Part shown: in pieces, positions 29,041 through 36,557 of the stretch | Position numbering within the stretch: the stretch's first letter is position 1 | Layout of the letters: each line of letters begins with the position of its first letter | Source of the DNA: an uncultured bacterium | GTDB taxonomy: Bacteria; Bacillota; Clostridia; Lachnospirales; Lachnospiraceae | DNA length: 40,338 bases | Reading direction: 5' to 3' | Assembly: GCA_947177425.1 (NCBI GenBank) | Contig: CAMWUN010000031.1 | Coordinates: 1-40,338, forward strand | Program-made: the position numbers and the translations under genes | The notes under the pieces: model-generated | Told to the model about the DNA's origin: nothing | Seen by the model: only the letters and a program-made list of their open reading frames with translations | Database searches by the model: none

Positions 29041-30019
29041 TAAAGTGATTTTACTGTTTGCAGCAGTCATAATTTTATGCGCGGCATTGATTAGTGTCCT
29101 GAGTGTGGTCAGCGCTGTAAAACGGGGAGGTGGAGGTATGCAGTTTTTTTCTTTCGGCGGCGGCCGGGCGGAGCTTAGGAATACCATAGAAGTAAAGGCG
29201 TCCCAGGCAGACAGGCTGAAATTAATTTATGGAAGCAAAAATGTAAAGATTTACCCTTCAGAGGATGACCGGGTAATTGTAAAAGAGTATTTATATAGTA
29301 ACAGGCCGGAAGCAAGGGCCAGTGTCACCTACGGGGATGGGGAGGTGCTGATAGAAGGCGCTGGTGTGAACACATTTGTGGTTTTTGGATTCTTTTGGGG
29401 AGAAGGAGAGAGGATTGAAGTCTATGTCCCTGAAAAGGGACTGGAAGAGTTCTGGGTTGAAACCGGAAGCGGCAATATCACATTCCAGGCAGGGGCAGTG
29501 GAGGTGAAGAAGACTATCCGGGCAGAAGCCCGCAGCGGAAATATCAAATGGCAGAAGAGCACAGCGGAGGAAATCTTTCTACAGGCCGGGAGCGGTAATG
29601 TGAAAGCAGAGGCGTTGAAAGGAAATATTTCTCTGCGTACAGGAAGCGGCAATATCAGCGGTGAAAATCTGGAGGGAGCACTGCAGGTGCAGGCCGGAAG
29701 CGGAAACATTACATTAAAGGAAGTGTCTGGCAGTGGTAATGTGGAAGCCGGAAGCGGAAATGTAAATGTGAACGCTCTGGAAGTGACAGGAGATATTGCA
29801 ATCCGTACAAACAGTGGGAACAATAGTCTGGAAATACCGGGAGATTTAAGCTTCCATTTCCAGGCGGATACAGGAAGCGGCAATATCCATACGGATTTTG
29901 AGGACCAGTTGTCTTATAATAAGAAAGGGAACCATGGAGAGGGCGATGTGGGGGATGGAGGCGGACTTACAATCAGCATGAAGGCCGGGAGCGGGAACGT
30001 GCGCATACGGCGGAGGTAA
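29030..30019 (+). CDS. DUF4097-type beta-repeat membrane protein
   Basis: A 329-residue protein with an N-terminal membrane anchor (about 5-28) followed by an extracytoplasmic right-handed beta-solenoid. At least nine near-regular GSGNI/V-type turns (TGSGNITF, RSGNIKW, AGSGNVKA, TGSGNISG, AGSGNITL, GSGNVEA, GSGNVNV, TGSGNIHT, AGSGNVRI) mark successive coils, the hallmark of DUF4097 proteins. The first of several nearby ATGs with good spacing to AAGGAAGG is 29030, and the gene overlaps the XRE gene by 11 bp. Such proteins often pair with XRE or LiaRS-type envelope-stress regulators; a role as sensor or adaptor on the cell surface is inferred. A strong hairpin terminator follows the stop. Confidence 0.85.
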   Translation: MKNNKVILLFAAVIILCAALISVLSVVSAVKRGGGGMQFFSFGGGRAELRNTIEVKASQADRLKLIYGSKNVKIYPSEDDRVIVKEYLYSNRPEARASVTYGDGEVLIEGAGVNTFVVFGFFWGEGERIEVYVPEKGLEEFWVETGSGNITFQAGAVEVKKTIRAEARSGNIKWQKSTAEEIFLQAGSGNVKAEALKGNISLRTGSGNISGENLEGALQVQAGSGNITLKEVSGSGNVEAGSGNVNVNALEVTGDIAIRTNSGNNSLEIPGDLSFHFQADTGSGNIHTDFEDQLSYNKKGNHGEGDVGDGGGLTISMKAGSGNVRIRRR

Positions 30020-30028
30020 ATGAACAGG

Positions 30029-30060
30029 GCCGGCACAAAGATATCATGTGCCGGCTCTTT
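30029..30060 (+). terminator. Terminator between the convergent DUF4097 and queT genes
   Basis: GCCGGCAC (30029-30036) pairs perfectly with GTGCCGGC (30048-30055), followed by TCTTT. The symmetric stem may serve both strands. Confidence 0.8.
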
Positions 30061-30078
30061 GACAGGTTTCCGAAAATA

Positions 30079-30621
30079 TTACATGGGGCGTTTCTTCATG
30101 GGCAGAGAACCGGGCTCTGACTGTGCATGAAAGTCGGATACAAAGAGCCTGCCCTTATATTTATCCAGCACAGACAAAAGAATCATGCCCAGTACGCCGC
30201 AGGAAATGATTTCCCCAATGGTCACGGTAATGAAGGACAGCCATAAGGGGCCTACCCCGTAGGCATACAATAACACAAATGGCACGACAACTGCGTTAGC
30301 TGCAATAGGAGGAATGGGCGCCAACCATCTGAATCTGCGCAGTCTGTATGTAAGGACTGCGGCCAGTAAGGTGGCAAGGCTGCCGAAAATAATATCGGGA
30401 ACTGCACAGCCTGTAAGCATGTTGGAAAGCAGGCATCCGATAAAAAGTCCCGGTATGGCGGCAGGGGTAAAGTAAGGCAGAATGGTAAGCGCCTCAGAGA
30501 AGCGGACCTGCACTGCATAGTTGGCAAGCCCTAAGACGTTGGCTAAAAGGGTAAGCACAACGTAGAGGGCAGCAATCATTGCTGCCTGGACAATGGTTGT
30601 CACTGAAAATTGTTTTTTCAT
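30079..30621 (-). CDS. queT: QueT-family queuosine-precursor transporter (ECF S-component)
   Basis: A 180-residue membrane protein with about five or six segments. The sequence (VVLTLLANVLGLANYAVQVR, FSEALTILPYFTPAAIPGLF, GCLLSNMLTGCAVPDIIFGS) matches the QueT family, which imports preQ1 or preQ0, precursors of the queuosine tRNA modification, using a shared energy-coupling module encoded elsewhere. The start at 30621 has a GGAGAA site. Upstream on the same strand is a preQ1-type riboswitch and a consensus promoter, which independently support the substrate. The gene is monocistronic and convergent with the DUF4097 gene. The call is strong. Confidence 0.9.
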   Translation of the reverse strand: MKKQFSVTTIVQAAMIAALYVVLTLLANVLGLANYAVQVRFSEALTILPYFTPAAIPGLFIGCLLSNMLTGCAVPDIIFGSLATLLAAVLTYRLRRFRWLAPIPPIAANAVVVPFVLLYAYGVGPLWLSFITVTIGEIISCGVLGMILLSVLDKYKGRLFVSDFHAQSEPGSLPMKKRPM

Positions 30622-30631
30622 ATTCTGTTCT

Positions 30632-30672
30632 CCTTTAGTTTTGATTTTCGTCAGGAAGGTCTCGAACTGACG
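30632..30672 (-). promoter_or_regulatory. preQ1-I-type riboswitch in the queT leader
   Basis: On the minus strand CGTCAG (from 30672) pairs with CTGACG (to 30649) around a 12-nt loop TTCGAGACCTTC, followed by an A-rich tail ending CAAAACTAAA that runs straight into the GGAG ribosome site. This is the compact preQ1-I pattern: one hairpin plus a tail that folds back as an H-type pseudoknot. With bound preQ1 the ribosome site would be hidden, repressing translation. The placement before queT fits exactly. An extra hairpin GGAAAAGC/GCTTTCC lies upstream (about 30680-30702). Confidence 0.75.
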
Positions 30673-30710
30673 TTGTTTTGGGAAAGCGTTGCTGGCTTTT
30701 CCGAAAACAT

Positions 30711-30738
30711 ATTATATAGGAAATTGGGAGAATGTCAA
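30711..30738 (-). promoter_or_regulatory. Promoter of queT
   Basis: On the minus strand a consensus TTGACA (30733-30738) and TATAAT (30711-30716) are separated by 16 bp. The transcript would carry the riboswitch. Confidence 0.8.
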
Positions 30739-30794
30739 GACTTACATTAATTTTTGCAGGGAAATCATTTTTCGGAATATATGAGGTATTGGAT

Positions 30795-31508
30795 ATGTTG
30801 GAAATTGCGGTATGTGATGATGAAAAGTTTTACAGGGAAAAGATACAAAAGCTTTTGGAGGAATATCTGACAGGGCATGGTCTGGAATACAGAATCCGGT
30901 TGTTTTTATCCGGGGAAGAATTTTTAAGCTGTAGTGAAAACAGTGTAAAGTATGATATCGTGTTTATGGATATCAACATGGAGAAGGTGGACGGGATTCA
31001 GGCTGCCATGCAGATGCAGTCATTTCATTCATGCACTTATCTTGTATTAGTTACGGCGTTTATCAATTATGTGCTGGAGGGCTATAAGGTAAATGCGGTG
31101 CGTTATATCATGAAAGATACGCTGGATACAGCCATAGCAGAGTGCATGGATGCGGTTTTGGAAAAAATGAAAATTGCCCGGATATCTTTTTCGTTCATGG
31201 AAGGGGAAAGAATGCTTTACACGGACAACATCCTTTATGTAGAGAGCAGGAAGCACAAATCGGTTTTCTTTTACATGGAGTCAGAAATTGTGAAATATCA
31301 GATTTATGAAAAGCTGGACTGGGTGGAACAGAGACTGTCCGGTTTTCACTTTCTGCGCATACATAAAAGCTATCTTGTAAATATGAAACATATACGCAGA
31401 ATCAGCAATTATACGGCTGTTCTGGATACCGGGGAAGAACTGCCGGTTCCCCGTCTCAGATTCCAGGCGGCAAAAGAGGCGTTTGTGGCGTATAAAGGGG
31501 CATTGTAA
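30795..31508 (+). CDS. LytTR-type response regulator (AgrA/VirR-like)
   Basis: A 237-residue cytosolic regulator: a receiver domain (about 1-120) and a C-terminal LytTR DNA-binding domain (about 135-235). The phospho-acceptor is D59 in YDIVFMDINME; the acidic pocket is VCDDE at the N-terminus and K128-like functions fall in YIMKDT. The LytTR part shows DNILYVESRKHKSVFF and FHFLRIHKSYLVNMKHIRRI. The start at 30795 follows GAGG; an in-frame ATG at 30732 lies within the divergent queT promoter and is rejected. A possible promoter is TTGCTG (30689) and TTATAT (30712), 17 bp apart. It forms an operon with the kinase that starts at its stop codon (TAATG). Regulated genes are not known. Confidence 0.9.
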   Translation: MLEIAVCDDEKFYREKIQKLLEEYLTGHGLEYRIRLFLSGEEFLSCSENSVKYDIVFMDINMEKVDGIQAAMQMQSFHSCTYLVLVTAFINYVLEGYKVNAVRYIMKDTLDTAIAECMDAVLEKMKIARISFSFMEGERMLYTDNILYVESRKHKSVFFYMESEIVKYQIYEKLDWVEQRLSGFHFLRIHKSYLVNMKHIRRISNYTAVLDTGEELPVPRLRFQAAKEAFVAYKGAL

Positions 31509-32794
31509 TGGACGGTTTTATAAATAGTGTTTTATTTTCTATAGTATATGGTATCAGTTGTGAAGCGTACTTTGGCACCATTGCCGAGAAAAGAGTGTGG
31601 AAACAAAAATGGGTGGGACGCATGACGGTACTGGCATTTGGGGCAGGGTTTATGATTATTTCGTATACCCCTGTTCCGCCATACATTTTTCAGCCGGTCC
31701 GCCTGGCTGTTGTAGTGGCTGCTGCCGCGCAGTTGTATTTCAGGATAAAACCCCTTCATAATCTGCTTTTTTCCATATTGTTCTGCAGTATTTACTGGAT
31801 GGAGACGATGCTGGCGGCTTCCCTCATATTTATGCTTCCCCAGGCACAGGCAGGAGCCCTGGAAAAAAAGACAGAAAGTATTGTGGCAGGGATTCATCTG
31901 TGTCTGATGCTGGCCTTTCACTACAGGTATAAAAAAAGCGCGCGGAAACTGTTGGGGGTAAAGTGGGAGAGGTTTGGCATTTTTCCCATAATCAGCCTGA
32001 TTGTTGTAATGGCCGTTACAATGCTGCCCTGGGACAGAGGCAGCGCTGTGGAGAATCATGTGCGCCTGACCGTTAATCTGGGGGTAATTGCCATCAGTCT
32101 GTGTGCATTTTATCTGACAGGGAATCTTCTGGAAAAAGACATGGAAATGCAGGGAATCCGGCTTCTTCATGAACGCACGAAAAACCAGATAAATATGTAC
32201 CATAATATGCAGAAAAGTTATGAACAGCAGAGGAAATATCTGCATGACTATAAAAACCAGCTTGCCTGTATACAGGGGATGCTGGAGGAGGGCAGGACAA
32301 AAGAGGCGCTGGCTTATATTTCAAAACTTACCGGAGGACTGAAAAAAAGCGCAGACCATATCAATGCAAATCATACAGCAGTCAATGTGGTGCTGAACCA
32401 GAAGTATCAGGAAGCAGGGGACAGAGGTATTGCAATGGCGATTGCGGTCAATGATCTGTCGGGACTTACGGTAAGCGAGGAGGAGATTGTCACGCTGCTG
32501 GTAAACTTAATTGATAATGCAATGGAAGCCTGTGGAAAGCTTGATAAAAATAAGATTATTCAGTTTAAAATGATGCTGGAAGAGGGGGAGCTGATTCTTT
32601 CCGTCAGAAATCCCGTGAAGGAGCCTGTGAGAATTAAGGACGGCAGAGTCGCCACCAGCAAGGAGGACGCCGGAAACCACGGAATCGGCCTGTTAAATGT
32701 GGAAGCTGTCATAAAGAAAAATGCCGGAACCAGCGTTATCAGATGTGAGGATGGATGGTTCAGCTTTTCGGCCATGATACCTATACCGGCATAA
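31508..32794 (+). CDS. Sensor histidine kinase, AgrC/HPK10-like
   Basis: A 428-residue membrane kinase paired with the LytTR regulator. The N-terminal sensor has about six membrane segments (residues 1-205). A coiled segment with the phospho-histidine H246 in KYLHDYKNQL follows; this H-D-x-K-N pattern is typical of the HPK10 peptide-sensing kinases. The ATPase domain has LLVNLIDNAMEACGKL (N box) and GNHGIGLLNV (G box), close to HATPase_c_5. The start at 31508 shares a base with the regulator's stop codon. Kinases of this class often sense cyclic peptide pheromones, but no AgrB or AgrD is present nearby, so the signal is unknown. Confidence 0.9.
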   Translation: MDGFINSVLFSIVYGISCEAYFGTIAEKRVWKQKWVGRMTVLAFGAGFMIISYTPVPPYIFQPVRLAVVVAAAAQLYFRIKPLHNLLFSILFCSIYWMETMLAASLIFMLPQAQAGALEKKTESIVAGIHLCLMLAFHYRYKKSARKLLGVKWERFGIFPIISLIVVMAVTMLPWDRGSAVENHVRLTVNLGVIAISLCAFYLTGNLLEKDMEMQGIRLLHERTKNQINMYHNMQKSYEQQRKYLHDYKNQLACIQGMLEEGRTKEALAYISKLTGGLKKSADHINANHTAVNVVLNQKYQEAGDRGIAMAIAVNDLSGLTVSEEEIVTLLVNLIDNAMEACGKLDKNKIIQFKMMLEEGELILSVRNPVKEPVRIKDGRVATSKEDAGNHGIGLLNVEAVIKKNAGTSVIRCEDGWFSFSAMIPIPA

Positions 32795-32815
32795 ATGGCC
32801 CGGCAGTCTTTTTTT
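32771..32815 (+). terminator. Weak terminator after the kinase gene
   Basis: A short stem (GCCAT 32771 with ATGGC 32795, or CCGG with CCGG) precedes seven Ts (32809-32815). The T-run is good but the stems are short. Confidence 0.4.
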
Positions 32816-32846
32816 GCCTTCCGGACGTCGATTTGTGCTGTGGATA

Positions 32847-32875
32847 TTGCCTGACTGCCATAGGGGAAATACAAT
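32847..32875 (+). promoter_or_regulatory. Promoter of the lipoprotein gene
   Basis: TTGCCT (32847-32852) and TACAAT (32870-32875) are separated by 17 bp, giving a leader of about 90 nt before 32970. Confidence 0.6.
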
Positions 32876-32969
32876 ATAAGCAAGAAGGAGACAGCAAAGG
32901 GCCGGCAGGGCCTATACGGCTTGGTGCGGTGGTATTGGAAACATCCGCCGGGCAGAGAAGGAGGCAGAA

Positions 32970-33776
32970 ATGAAAAACAACAAAAAAAGGCGGAAAAATG
33001 GAATAGCAGGGAAAGCAGGGGCAGTCATACTGCTTGGAATCAGCGTTTTGTTTCTTTATGCCTGCGCAGGACGGCAGGGCGAGACAGATATGGCACAGGC
33101 AGGACTAAACACGCCGGAGGAAGCGGTGCAGGTGACGATGGAAAAGCTGAAAGAACTGGATATGAAAGCATTTAATGCATGTACGGACAATCTTGTGAGC
33201 ACCCACCGGAACTGGATGGGATTTCCAACGGAAAAGGAATATCGTGTTTTTAATGAACTGATGAACACAGGATGGAAAAACGGCACGCGGTATGAAAAAG
33301 ACTATAAGCTGGCGGAAAAATCAGTTGCGCGCATGACATGGGAAATCAAGGATGTAAGGGAAGAAGATGACCAGGCAGAGGTTGATATGGAGATTACCAA
33401 TATTGATATGATGAAGGTATTGGGCAATTATGAGATATACGAGATGGAATGTCTGGCAGGCGGGGGAGAATTTGGCGTTGGACAGTTTGTGAAAGGTATG
33501 TTCAATCTGGCAAATATAAAAGAAGATTTGACCGTTTTCATGGATGCCCTGGATGAGGAAGACATGTGCACCATCAGCGTCACTGTACAGACTTATAAGC
33601 AGGATGGACAGTGGAAAGTCCATCTTAGCCAGGAGTTTATAGACGCTTTTCTTGGCTACGGGGACTTGGAAAAATATCCGGAAGAAGTTGGACAGAAAAT
33701 TGATGAGCTGACAGATATGATTGAAGAAGGGGCAGAAACATGGGCGGAAGAATGGGCCGCACAGTTTGAAAATTAA
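32970..33776 (+). CDS. Putative lipoprotein of unknown function
   Basis: A 268-residue exported protein. The lysine-rich N-terminus, hydrophobic core and lipobox LYACAG (Cys near residue 32) predict a lipoprotein anchored on the outer face of the membrane. The mature part opens with TPEEAVQVTMEKLKELDMKAF, a pattern common to DUF4878/DUF5105-like lipoproteins with a cystatin- or NTF2-like fold, and has a repeated strand-helix arrangement (VDMEITNIDM, TISVTVQTYKQDGQWKVHLS) before an acidic C-terminal helix. The start at 32970 has a GAAGGAGG site. It lies 175 bp after the two-component pair with its own promoter and could be a target of it. Family membership is tentative. Confidence 0.72.
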   Translation: MKNNKKRRKNGIAGKAGAVILLGISVLFLYACAGRQGETDMAQAGLNTPEEAVQVTMEKLKELDMKAFNACTDNLVSTHRNWMGFPTEKEYRVFNELMNTGWKNGTRYEKDYKLAEKSVARMTWEIKDVREEDDQAEVDMEITNIDMMKVLGNYEIYEMECLAGGGEFGVGQFVKGMFNLANIKEDLTVFMDALDEEDMCTISVTVQTYKQDGQWKVHLSQEFIDAFLGYGDLEKYPEEVGQKIDELTDMIEEGAETWAEEWAAQFEN

Positions 33777-33795
33777 TTTCCCGGTGCAAAACCGC

Positions 33796-33824
33796 TTGCA
33801 CTTTACAAAACCATATGCTATTAT
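33796..33824 (+). promoter_or_regulatory. Promoter of the putative pan leader RNA
   Basis: TTGCAC (33796-33801) and an extended TGCTATTAT (-10 at 33819-33824) are separated by 17 bp. It starts only 20 bp after the lipoprotein stop. Transcription would begin near 33831. Confidence 0.6.
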
Positions 33825-33830
33825 TTTAGC

Positions 33831-34037
33831 GGACAGTATCCAGGTGGTCAACACGTTAAAGAACTGTACCAGCGCATACAAATTAGTAAATCAGGGGCAG
33901 TGTATTTTGAAAACTGCCCTTATATAAACAAAAAGATAATTCTTATATAAAATGGCTGTACCGTTTTAAGGGCAACACATTTTCATATGGGAGTTTATTG
34001 TTGTATGTCTGGGCAGCAGGATGTCCAGACTTTTTTT
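33831..34037 (+). ncRNA. Putative structured leader or small RNA upstream of panC, about 205 nt
   Basis: No credible gene lies here. Between a good promoter and a perfect intrinsic terminator there are two further hairpins: GGGCAGT/ACTGCCC (about 33895-33920) and AAAATGG/CCGTTTT (about 33949-33967, one G-T pair). The terminal hairpin GTCTGG/CCAGAC with seven Ts is enclosed by a perfect 10-bp inverted repeat AGTTTATTGT (33992-34001) and ACAATAAACT (34041-34050). No strong promoter is seen between the terminator and panC, so this may be an attenuating leader controlling the pan genes. It does not match T-box or other classes I know. A free small RNA is the alternative. Confidence 0.55.
34007..34037 (+). 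terminator. Intrinsic terminator 136 bp upstream of panC
   Basis: GTCTGG (34007-34012) pairs with CCAGAC (34025-34030), followed at once by TTTTTTT (34031-34037). It either ends a small RNA or acts as an attenuator for panC. Confidence 0.85.
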
Positions 34038-34049
34038 GTTACAATAAAC

Positions 34050-34125
34050 TTGCCTGCGTGGAGTCGTTTGTTAATAAGCAGACTCGCGGAGCGTGGCAGT
34101 GTTTGCTAATAAGCTGGCAGGCAGG
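34050..34125. repeat. Third locus of the 36-bp repeat, two units and a fragment
   Basis: Units reading GCGTGGAGTCGTTTGTTAAT-AAG and CAGACTCGCGGAGCGTGGCA-GTGTTTGCTAATAAG, then the fragment CTGGCAGGCAGG, match the array at 22210 at most positions. They lie between the upstream terminator and panC, and would be part of the panC 5' leader. Confidence 0.75.
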
Positions 34126-34173
34126 TATGCCTGTATTGGTTTTGCAGGCGTTGTGCGGATAGGAGGAATACTA

Positions 34174-35019
34174 ATGGAAATTACGGGCTTGATTGATGAG
34201 GTAAGGAAACAGGTAAAAGAATGGAGGCGTCAGGGACTGACTGTCGGGCTGGTACCGACTATGGGCTATCTGCACGAGGGGCATAAGAGCCTGATTGACA
34301 GGGCCGTGGCTGAGAATGACAGGGTGGTGGTGAGTGATTTCGTCAATCCCATCCAGTTTGGGGTAAATGAGGATCTGGATGCTTATCCAAGGGATATTGA
34401 AGCGGACAAAAGGCTCTGCAGACAGGCAGGGGCGGATTTGATCTTCCACCCGGAGCCGGAGGAAATGTATGCGCCGGACTTTTCCACTTATGTGGAAATG
34501 CAGAAGGTCAGCGAAGGACTGTGCGGAAAGACCAGGCCCACCCATTTTAAGGGAGTCTGCACGGTTGTCTGCAAATTATTTCATATTGTAATGCCGGACC
34601 GGGCATATTTCGGCCAGAAGGATGCCCAGCAGCTTGCAGTTATCCGGCGGATGGTCCGTGATTTAGACATGGATATTCAGATTGTGGGATGCCCCATCAT
34701 ACGGGAGGCAGACGGTCTTGCCAAAAGTTCAAGAAATACCTATTTAAACGAGGAAGAGAGAAGGGCGGCGCTGGTTCTTTCACGGGCAGTTTTTCACGGG
34801 GAAGAGATGATGAAAAATGGTGAGCGGGATGCAGATACAATTTTGTCGCAAATGCGGAAGATAATAGAAGCGGAACCACTGGCCAGAATTGATTACGTGG
34901 AAATGACGGATGCGGACAGCATAAAGCCTCTTGCAAGGGCACAGGGAAGGGTTCTGACTGCCATGGCGGTATACATTGGGACTACCCGGCTGATTGATAA
35001 CTTTATCATGGAAGTGTAA
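34174..35019 (+). CDS. panC: Pantothenate synthetase (pantoate--beta-alanine ligase)
   Basis: Joins pantoate and beta-alanine with ATP to give pantothenate (vitamin B5), the coenzyme A precursor. The protein has 281 residues, the family's usual length. The nucleotidyl-transferase motif is PTMGYLHEGHKSL (HxGH), the pantoate-binding block is FVNPIQFG, and GLAKSSRNTYL corresponds to the KMSKS-like loop; CTVVCKLFHIV and RAYFGQKDAQQ are also conserved. The start at 34174 has a GGAGGA site; a longer reading begins inside a repeat unit and is rejected. panD follows after 92 bp and a BASS carrier after that. panB is absent from this window. Very secure. Confidence 0.97.
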   Translation: MEITGLIDEVRKQVKEWRRQGLTVGLVPTMGYLHEGHKSLIDRAVAENDRVVVSDFVNPIQFGVNEDLDAYPRDIEADKRLCRQAGADLIFHPEPEEMYAPDFSTYVEMQKVSEGLCGKTRPTHFKGVCTVVCKLFHIVMPDRAYFGQKDAQQLAVIRRMVRDLDMDIQIVGCPIIREADGLAKSSRNTYLNEEERRAALVLSRAVFHGEEMMKNGERDADTILSQMRKIIEAEPLARIDYVEMTDADSIKPLARAQGRVLTAMAVYIGTTRLIDNFIMEV

Positions 35020-35111
35020 AAAGGCAGGAAGGCTGAAAACGGAAATTTTTAGTCTGGAGGTTTGTGCTATGCACAAAGTTCCCGGACTTTGAAAGGGGCA
35101 TGGCTATAAAA

Positions 35112-35501
35112 ATGATTCTTGAAATGTTAAAAAGTAAAATTCACCGCGCCACGGTGACGCAGGCGGAATTAAATTATGTGGGCAGTATTACCATTGACGA
35201 AAGTCTGATGGAGGCAGCAGGAATATACGAGTATGAGAAAGTGCAGATTGCGGATGTGGATAATGGGGCAAGATTCGAGACTTATGTGATTGCAGGGGAA
35301 GCCGGAAGCGGGACTATCTGCTTAAACGGAGCGGCGGCCCGGATGGTATCCACAGGGGATAAGGTCATCATCATGTGCTATGCAGGAATGACGCCGCAGG
35401 AGAGGGCGGATAATCCGCCTAAGGTGGTTTTTGTGGATGATAATAATAAAATCACCACTGTTGCCCGTTATGAAAAACACGGGATGCTTGAGAGCATCTG
35501 A
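35112..35501 (+). CDS. panD: Aspartate 1-decarboxylase precursor
   Basis: Makes beta-alanine from aspartate, the second substrate of PanC. It is a pyruvoyl enzyme that cleaves itself between Gly24 and Ser25, seen here in [10 protein letters not shown]. The start at 35112 puts the cleavage site exactly at the canonical 24/25, which favours it over the in-frame ATG at 35100. The 129-residue length is normal. Other family blocks are [35 protein letters not shown] and [16 protein letters not shown] upstream is the likely ribosome site, with long spacing. It sits between panC and the BASS transporter gene (14 bp downstream), so the three probably form one operon. Very secure. Confidence 0.97.
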   Translation: MILEMLKSKIHRATVTQAELNYVGSITIDESLMEAAGIYEYEKVQIADVDNGARFETYVIAGEAGSGTICLNGAAARMVSTGDKVIIMCYAGMTPQERADNPPKVVFVDDNNKITTVARYEKHGMLESI

Positions 35502-35515
35502 GAAAGAGGATTGGG

Positions 35516-36451
35516 ATGAACCAGATTAAAAAGATATGTAATTTTATGTCATCAAATATTGCCGTGCTGATTATTATATTTTCAGTGGCAGCGTTTTTCT
35601 ATCCGGCGGGATTTTCCTGGGCCACAAATTATACAACGCTGTTTCTGGGAGCCGCCATGTTCGGCATGGGACTGACAATTAAAACAGAGGATTTCAAAAT
35701 TGTTTTTACCCGGCCTAAGGATTTGTGCATCGGGTTTTGCCTGCAATATACCGTTATGCCTGTTACGGCCTTTGTGCTGGCGAAAGCCTTCGGCCTTCCG
35801 GCGGATCTGGCTTTGGGAGTAATTTTAGTGGGATGCTGTCCGGGAGGTACGGCAAGCAACGTCATTACCTATGTGGCGGGGGGAGATGTGCCTTTGTCTG
35901 TGGGAATGACCATTGTGTCCACCATACTGGCGCCCATATGCACCCCTGTTCTGGTCTATCTGCTGGCAGGTTCCTGGGTGGAGGTATCGCTGGTAACAAT
36001 GATGATGTCCGTGATAAAAGTCGTGCTTGTTCCCGTTCTTTTGGGAATACTGATTTACAGGATTTTTCCGAAGCAGATAGAGGCCGTAAGGGATTTGCTC
36101 CCGCTGGTATCAGTGATTGCTATTGTGATGATTATTTCCGGGATTGTGGGAAGCAATGCGGAGAAAATTGTCTCCTGCGGGGCGCTGGTGATGGTAGTGG
36201 TGGCCATCCATAATGTGGTCGGGCTTTGTCTGGGGACAGGTGTTGCTAAACTGATGAAGCTGGAGGAAAAAAAGGTAACGGCCATAGGCATTGAGGTGGG
36301 AATGCAGAACAGCGGGCTGGCGATTTCCCTTGCCACGGCAAATTTTGCGGCAAATCCCCTGGCAACCCTGCCGGGAGCGGTTTTCTCTGTGTGGCATAAT
36401 ATTTCCGGCACAGTTTATGCGGGAATCCGGCGGAAAATGTCCGGGAAGTGA
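35516..36451 (+). CDS. BASS-family transporter, candidate pantoate/ketopantoate importer
   Basis: A 311-residue membrane protein of the bile acid:sodium symporter (BASS) family with nine or ten hydrophobic segments. Family blocks seen are FLGAAMFGMGLTIKTEDF, VGCCPGGTASNVITY (crossover region) and GIEVGMQNSGLAISLA. The start at 35516 has an AAGAGGA site and lies 14 bp after panD. BASS proteins carry various organic anions with Na+; one characterised bacterial member, PanS of Salmonella, takes up the pantothenate precursor ketopantoate. Placement next to panC-panD, with no panB in the window, suggests a similar role here. The family call is firm; the substrate is inference. No terminator is obvious after the stop. 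Confidence 0.88.
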   Translation: MNQIKKICNFMSSNIAVLIIIFSVAAFFYPAGFSWATNYTTLFLGAAMFGMGLTIKTEDFKIVFTRPKDLCIGFCLQYTVMPVTAFVLAKAFGLPADLALGVILVGCCPGGTASNVITYVAGGDVPLSVGMTIVSTILAPICTPVLVYLLAGSWVEVSLVTMMMSVIKVVLVPVLLGILIYRIFPKQIEAVRDLLPLVSVIAIVMIISGIVGSNAEKIVSCGALVMVVVAIHNVVGLCLGTGVAKLMKLEEKKVTAIGIEVGMQNSGLAISLATANFAANPLATLPGAVFSVWHNISGTVYAGIRRKMSGK

Positions 36452-36499
36452 AAAATGCAAATTGCAGAAAACGAGATGGAAAATAGGAGAAAGGGAATT

Positions 36500-36529
36500 G
36501 TCATAACCCTTCAAAACCCTTCATACAAT
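36500..36529 (+). promoter_or_regulatory. Sigma-E-like (mother-cell) promoter of spoIIID
   Basis: GTCATAA (36500-36506) and CATACAAT (36522-36529) are separated by 15 bp, close to the Bacillus sigma-E consensus, in which the -10 element is CATACAnT. The start would be near 36536. In Bacillus spoIIID is a sigma-E gene, which supports the call. Confidence 0.75.
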
Positions 36530-36557
36530 GTAAAAAAGTGTTTTGAGGGGAATTCCT

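Noticed and set aside
29422-29883. Minus-strand gene opposite the DUF4097 gene
   Set aside because: The open frame is an artefact of the repeated GSGN codons on the real strand; its translation is low-complexity proline/leucine-rich sequence.
30732-30794. Upstream start for the LytTR regulator
   Set aside because: It lies within the divergent queT promoter; receiver domains begin at MLEIAVCDDE.
33831-34037. T-box leader before panC
   Set aside because: No T-box consensus (the AGGGTGG-type element) and no specifier stem; pan genes are not usual T-box targets.
34093-34173. Longer N-terminus for PanC
   Set aside because: The extra residues come from a 36-bp repeat unit and have no match in the PanC family; the start at 34174 has a proper ribosome site.
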